Shown piece after piece: positions 60,326 to 64,000 of a DNA stretch of 64,000 nt (position 1 is its first letter; every line of letters starts with the position of its first letter). Source of the DNA: Acidovorax sp. KKS102 (GTDB lineage: Bacteria; Pseudomonadota; Gammaproteobacteria; Burkholderiales; Burkholderiaceae_C); assembly GCF_000302535.1 (NCBI RefSeq), contig NC_018708.1, positions 2,232,001-2,296,000 of the forward strand, read 5' to 3'. The notes below the pieces were generated by a model. That model saw only the letters and a program-made list of their open reading frames with translations. It searched no databases and had not been told where the DNA came from. The translations under genes and the position numbers were made by a program.

Positions 60326-60659
60326 GTGGAATACCGGCGGGTTACCCAGCAAAGGCGGGCGGCGATGGCGTGTGGGGAGCCTAGATCAGTTGGGGTAAGA
60401 GCGCGCCTTGGGAGCTGATTCAATCCCAAATATGCCGATAGTGCTTTTTCTATATGCGGTATCAGCTATGAAATTGAGAGCGAATGTTGTGGTGCTCTTT
60501 TTTTCTTTGAATTTCGAAATGGATGCGAGAGGATTGACCGCTATCGAGCCGTCGTAGTCGTTTAGAAAATTGGCCGGAGCGGCGGCAATTCAGCAAAAGC
60601 GCTCACTATCTGCGGCGGCATGCAGGTCCTATCGATGAAGACCAAGGGAGGATGATCAC
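60326..60659. promoter_or_regulatory. Spacer before the HEPN gene
   Basis: No gene is supported. A degenerate copy of the dispersed repeat (GGTATCAGCTATGAAATTGA, then GAGCG) lies at about 60455-60482. The region is A/T-richer than its left neighbour. GGGAGG stands seven bases before the next ATG. Confidence 0.4.
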
Positions 60660-61484
60660 ATGAGCCACAGGCTTGATTTGCTTGATAACGCGATGGACAG
60701 CCTGGAAGAGGCGCTTAAGAAGTTCCAAGAAGGGGACAACGGTGACCGTAAGGCATACAAGTTCTGCGTGTTACATATGGCGCACTTTATTGAGCTGATC
60801 TTCAAGCACCACATCACCGAAAAGCACCCATTACTGATTTACGCCAACCCTTTCGCGGCAAAGATTGACCCGGCGACTGCTAAGACCATCGGCTTGTGGG
60901 AAGCAGTCAACTTCATCAATAACGAAGAGAAGGACGCCGTTGCTGGAGATTTCAGGAAGGATTTGGAGTGGCTTAAGAAGCTACGGAATGACATCGAACA
61001 CCACAAATTCGAGATGGACGTGCCTACCGCGCGGATTGCCATCGGCCGTCTTTTCCGCTCCGTTCTGGAGTTCCTTGACTACTACGGGGTCGTGGACGTT
61101 GAGAAGCGAATACCGGAAGAGACTAAAGCCATCTTCTCAGTTCTCTCCGACGAATACCAGTTCAAGCTGCACGACGCCCTTAAGAACGCTGACGAGGTTG
61201 AGAAAGCGAACCCTATGGACCCAAAGGATCCTGACGCGGATCCTGTTCGTATGCATTGCGACCATTGCGGCAACTACACGATGGTGGTCAATCAAGAATC
61301 TGGAACGGGCTATCGCTGCACGTTCTGCGAGAACGAGGATGGAGATGACTTGCCTGCCGACTGCTCAATTTGCGGCGCGCGCGTGACTTTCGGTGACTTA
61401 GAAACTTGGAACGAAGAACACGGTTTGGAGTACCGGTGCTATTACTGCTCAGGGCGCTATGCCACTGACCGGGATCGAGACTGA
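60660..61484 (+). CDS. HEPN-like domain protein with C-terminal zinc ribbons
   Basis: This 274-residue protein is not assigned to a named family. The first half is helical and ends in KKLRNDIEHHKFEMD. Arg109-x4-His114 is the RNxxxH motif of HEPN ribonucleases, and HFIELIFKHH upstream resembles HEPN helix 2. The C-terminal third has four CxxC knuckles (MHCDHCGNY, YRCTFCEN, DCSICGA, YRCYYCSG) that should bind two zinc ions. GGGAGG precedes the start. Codon use is more A/T-rich than in the neighbours, suggesting transfer. It could be a stand-alone RNA-cleaving defence or toxin protein, but the HEPN fold also has non-catalytic uses. Confidence 0.7.
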   Translation: MSHRLDLLDNAMDSLEEALKKFQEGDNGDRKAYKFCVLHMAHFIELIFKHHITEKHPLLIYANPFAAKIDPATAKTIGLWEAVNFINNEEKDAVAGDFRKDLEWLKKLRNDIEHHKFEMDVPTARIAIGRLFRSVLEFLDYYGVVDVEKRIPEETKAIFSVLSDEYQFKLHDALKNADEVEKANPMDPKDPDADPVRMHCDHCGNYTMVVNQESGTGYRCTFCENEDGDDLPADCSICGARVTFGDLETWNEEHGLEYRCYYCSGRYATDRDRD

Positions 61485-61640
61485 GGCCAGCGACAAGATA
61501 TGGTTGAGCCGCCCCATGGTGGAGGCTACCTTGTAATGATATGCGTTCACTGTCCGCTCTCAGAATGAAGCTGAAGTGACCGATCAATCGGATTTTGCTA
61601 CCGGCTACGTCTGGCCGGTTACTGCCACCCGCTACAAACC
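61485..61640. other. Convergent spacer after the HEPN gene
   Basis: This 156-bp spacer between convergent genes contains CTACCGGCTACGTCTGGCCGG and CCGCTCTCAGAATGAAGCTG but no convincing terminator or gene. Its composition is intermediate between the HEPN gene and the next gene. Confidence 0.3.
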
Positions 61641-62585
61641 TCACCCCACCGCCCGCATCCCCACCAACCCCGGCATCGCCCCCCGCATCGCCTCCAAAAA
61701 CAAGCGCAGCCGCGCCGGATAAAACCGCGCATACGGGTACACCAAGTACACCGGCAGCGGCGCCGCGTGCCAGTTGGGCACCAGGTGCAGCAGCTTCCCC
61801 TGCCTCACATCGTTGTCCACGATCCACGCCGATGAAATGCACGCCCCCAGCCCGGCCAGGGCGGCGCTGCGCAGGGCGTACAGGCTGTCGGTGGCTAAAC
61901 GCGGGGTGATGCCGAAGGTGTGGGCTTCGCCGCCGGGCTCTTGCGTCAGCGTGACCTCGCGGCGGTAGAAGGTGCTCAGGGCCAGCCAGGGCAGGGGCTG
62001 CAGGTCCTGCGCGTGCTGGGGCGTGGGGCGCCCGGCCATGAGGGCGGGGGCGGCCAGCACGATTCGGGGCACTTCGGCCAGACGCACCGCCACCACGCTG
62101 GGGTCGTCCACGGCGCCGACCTGGATGGCGCAGTCGATGCCTTCGGCGATGAAGTTGGGGCGGCGGTCATGCAGCATCCATTCCACGTCCACCTCGGGGT
62201 AGCGGCGCAGATAGGCCATCAGCGGGGCGATGAACTGGTCTTGTCCAAAGGCGTGCGGCGCCAGCACGCGCAGGGTGCCGCGCGGGGTGTCGGCCGTGCC
62301 GCGCAGGTCGTCCTCCATGGCGCGCCAGTCTTCCAGCAGGGCCTTGGCGTGGGCAAAGCAGCGGTCACCGTCTTCCGTCAGCTTCATCACATGGGTGGAG
62401 CGCTGCAGCAGCTTGACGCCCAGGCTGCGCTCCAGCGCCTGCAGGCGGCGGCTCACGGTGGGCTGGCTGGTGCCCAGTTGCTGGGCGGCGGCAGACAGGC
62501 TGCCAGCCTCGACGATGCGGACAAAGGTCTGCATCAGCTCGATGCGGTCGGCGCCGGGTTGCAAGGCTGGCAGGGTGTTGGTCAT
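61641..62585 (-). CDS. LysR-family regulator divergent from the MFS gene
   Basis: This 314-residue regulator has the HTH RIELMQTFVRIVEAGSLSAA followed by GTSQPTVSRRLQALERSLG. The effector domain starts RGTLRVLAPHAFGQDQFIAP, as in the CrgA/AaeR branch of LysR proteins. It diverges from an MFS transporter gene with 97 bp between, and is probably its regulator. Confidence 0.87.
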   Translation of the reverse strand: MTNTLPALQPGADRIELMQTFVRIVEAGSLSAAAQQLGTSQPTVSRRLQALERSLGVKLLQRSTHVMKLTEDGDRCFAHAKALLEDWRAMEDDLRGTADTPRGTLRVLAPHAFGQDQFIAPLMAYLRRYPEVDVEWMLHDRRPNFIAEGIDCAIQVGAVDDPSVVAVRLAEVPRIVLAAPALMAGRPTPQHAQDLQPLPWLALSTFYRREVTLTQEPGGEAHTFGITPRLATDSLYALRSAALAGLGACISSAWIVDNDVRQGKLLHLVPNWHAAPLPVYLVYPYARFYPARLRLFLEAMRGAMPGLVGMRAVG

Positions 62586-62682
62586 ACGCCAAGCGTATAA
62601 CGAATCTGCAATTCAGCCTACTACCCAGCGCGGCGGCGGGCTAGAACAATCGCACCATTCCTTTTTAACCCATGGTGTTGTG

Positions 62683-63918
62683 ATGTCTTCCATTCAAAAC
62701 GTGCATGCAAGCGGTGCAGCGGGGCTGGCCCCGGTGGCGCCGCCTGTAGAAAGCGCCGTAAGTGCGCCGCTGCTGTTGCTGCTGGCGACCACGGCGGGGC
62801 TGAGCGTGGCGTCGCTGTACTACAGCCAGCCCATGCTGGGCGTGCTGGGGCCCGACATGCAGGCCGACAGCCGCGTGGTGGGGTTGGTGCCTACGCTCAC
62901 GCAGCTGGGGTATGCGCTGGGCATCTTGCTGCTGGCGCCGCTGGGCGACCGGTTTGACCGGCGCCGCATCATCGTCATCAAGTCCATCGCGCTGATGCTG
63001 GCCCTGCTGCTGAGCGGCCTGGCGCCCGGCATGGGCGCGCTGCTGGCGGCCAGCCTGGCCGTGGGCCTGGCAGCCACGGTGGCGCAAGACGTGGTGCCCG
63101 CCGCCGCTACGCTGGCCCCGGCCGCGCAGCGTGGGCGCATGGTGGGCATCGTGATGACGGGGCTGCTGCTGGGCATTTTGCTGTCGCGCGTGGTCAGCGG
63201 CTTTGTGGCGCAGCAGTGGGGATGGCGCACGGTGTATGTGGCGGCGGCGGTGGCCATTGCGCTGCTGACGGTGGCGGTGTGGCGCGGGCTGCCGCGCTTT
63301 GCGCCCACCACGCAGATGGGCTATGGCGCGCTGATCGGCTCTATGGTGGCGCTGTGGCGCCAGCACGCGGCGCTGCGCCGTGCGGCCTGGGCGCAGGGGC
63401 TGCTGGCCGTGGGCTTCAGCGCGTTCTGGTCCACGCTGGCGGTGATGTTGCACAGCCAGTTCCACCTGGGCACGGCTGCGGCTGGCGCGTTTGGCCTGGC
63501 CGGGGCGGCGGGTGCACTGGCAGCCCCGCTGGCCGGGCGCCTGGCCGACAAGCGCGGGCCCGAGGTGGTGACGCGCTACGGCGCGGGGCTGGCGGCTGCT
63601 TCGTTTGCGGTGATGGCGCTGGCGCCCCTGCTGCCTGCGCAGGCCCAGCTGGGCTTGATTGTGGCCAGTGCCATCGGCTTTGACTTTGGCGTGCAGGCCA
63701 CGCTGGTGGCGCACCAGACCATCGTGTACGGCATCGACCCTGCGGCGCGCAGCCGGCTCAATGCGCTGCTGTTCACCGGCATGTTCATCGGCATGTCGGC
63801 CGGGGCGGCGCTGGGCAGCCTGGCGCTGGCGCAGTGGGGCTGGCTGGGGGTGGTGGGCTTGGCCACGGCGGGCTCGCTGGCGGCGCTGGCGGTGCGCATG
63901 GGGCGGCGCCGGGGCTGA
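62683..63918 (+). CDS. MFS transporter
   Basis: This 411-residue protein has twelve hydrophobic segments and the MFS motif A in the loop between the second and third segments (GDRFDRRRIIVIKS), with the partly conserved GRLADKRGPEVV in the second half. The SQPMLGVLGPDM segment in the first loop resembles YfmO/AraJ/YjiJ-type drug or sugar-efflux carriers. It probably exports small molecules using the proton gradient. It is controlled by the divergent LysR gene. The start at 62683 places about 25 polar residues before the first helix. Confidence 0.87.
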   Translation: MSSIQNVHASGAAGLAPVAPPVESAVSAPLLLLLATTAGLSVASLYYSQPMLGVLGPDMQADSRVVGLVPTLTQLGYALGILLLAPLGDRFDRRRIIVIKSIALMLALLLSGLAPGMGALLAASLAVGLAATVAQDVVPAAATLAPAAQRGRMVGIVMTGLLLGILLSRVVSGFVAQQWGWRTVYVAAAVAIALLTVAVWRGLPRFAPTTQMGYGALIGSMVALWRQHAALRRAAWAQGLLAVGFSAFWSTLAVMLHSQFHLGTAAAGAFGLAGAAGALAAPLAGRLADKRGPEVVTRYGAGLAAASFAVMALAPLLPAQAQLGLIVASAIGFDFGVQATLVAHQTIVYGIDPAARSRLNALLFTGMFIGMSAGAALGSLALAQWGWLGVVGLATAGSLAALAVRMGRRRG

Positions 63919-63927
63919 TTTAGAACG

Positions 63928-63974
63928 AAATAGGGCGGTAGCGATAGTGAATCATGCGCTGGCAGCTATCAAAA
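63928..63974. repeat. Dispersed repeat copy after the MFS gene
   Basis: The copy reads GGTAGCGATAGTGAATCATG, then CGCTGGCAGCTATCAAAA. It leads directly into a terminator hairpin. Its CGATAGTGAATCATGC section matches the copy at 13212-13262. Confidence 0.6.
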
Positions 63975-64000
63975 AAAGAGCGACCTTGAGGTCGCTCTTT
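63975..64000 (+). terminator. Rho-independent terminator hairpin at the window end
   Basis: A perfect 11-bp stem (AAAGAGCGACC/GGTCGCTCTTT) with loop TTGA lies 57 bp past the MFS stop codon, and the T-run begins at the edge of the window. It is formed partly by the tail of the dispersed repeat. Confidence 0.8.

Noticed and set aside
1-64000. CRISPR arrays
   Set aside because: No regularly spaced direct repeats with variable spacers were seen; the repeats present are palindromic and dispersed.
1-64000. tRNA or rRNA genes
   Set aside because: No tRNA cloverleaf (for example GGTTCGAATCC-type T-arms) or rRNA core sequence was recognised by eye, including at the RIT edges.

Overview
The window looks like chromosomal DNA of a high-GC betaproteobacterium of the Comamonadaceae (Acidovorax-like). 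The reasons are seven LysR regulators, Bug/Tct-type tripartite transporter genes, oxidative (non-phosphorylating) sugar pathways, and several families of dispersed intergenic repeats that I associate with this group. This assignment is inference from content; no rRNA or tRNA gene is present to anchor it.

Layout. 1-4.9 kb: the end of a sulfonate/sulfate-ester ABC importer (permease, ATPase, binding protein), a cytosolic sulfatase and a CysB-type LysR regulator, together a sulfur-scavenging unit. 5-12 kb: a small hibernation-factor-like protein, an NhaR-like regulator, a small membrane protein, a lyase lacking the usual N-terminus divergent from a LysR gene, and a LysR/MDR-oxidoreductase/SnoaL-like cluster. 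12.1-13.2 kb: an IS30-family element with perfect 24-bp ends and a frameshifted transposase. 13.3-19 kb: a lipoprotein, a YkgJ-type cysteine-cluster protein, and the TctDE two-component system divergent from tctBA. 19.2-22.4 kb: a Rad3-type helicase with an N-terminal nuclease-like motif, coupled to a second nuclease-like gene.

22.7-32.1 kb is the accessory core of the window. A complete RIT (recombinase-in-trio) element carries three overlapping tyrosine recombinases between 39-bp inverted ends. It lies next to a compact minus-strand operon of two large unrecognised proteins (557 and 863 aa, the latter with a winged-helix segment and a DUF2726-type nuclease-like end), a CD-NTase and a two-TM SLATT effector. 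The last two genes are a CBASS-type anti-phage pair. The two large upstream genes are the best candidate here for an undescribed defence component.

32.5-53.6 kb is a sugar catabolic locus. One long minus-strand array encodes a semialdehyde dehydrogenase, two complete sugar ABC importers (YtfQRT-YjfF-like and ChvE-GguAB-like, interleaved), L-arabonate and 2-keto-3-deoxyarabonate dehydratases, and DgoK, DgoA and DgoD. A GbpR-like regulator is divergent from it. Beyond a 690-bp palindromic repeat lie a sugar dehydrogenase, an SMP-30 lactonase and an aldose 1-epimerase. Together these can oxidise both D-galactose (De Ley-Doudoroff route) and L-arabinose (to 2-oxoglutarate).

53.7-64 kb: a VOC protein, a DUF1801 protein enlarged by an in-frame palindromic repeat, an FAD hydroxylase and Bug protein divergent from a LysR gene, a HipA/YjjJ-like kinase, a HEPN/zinc-ribbon protein in base composition unlike its neighbours, and a LysR/MFS pair.

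Repeats are a second theme. At least three families of structured repeats sit between genes, and two of them appear inside reading frames without breaking them.
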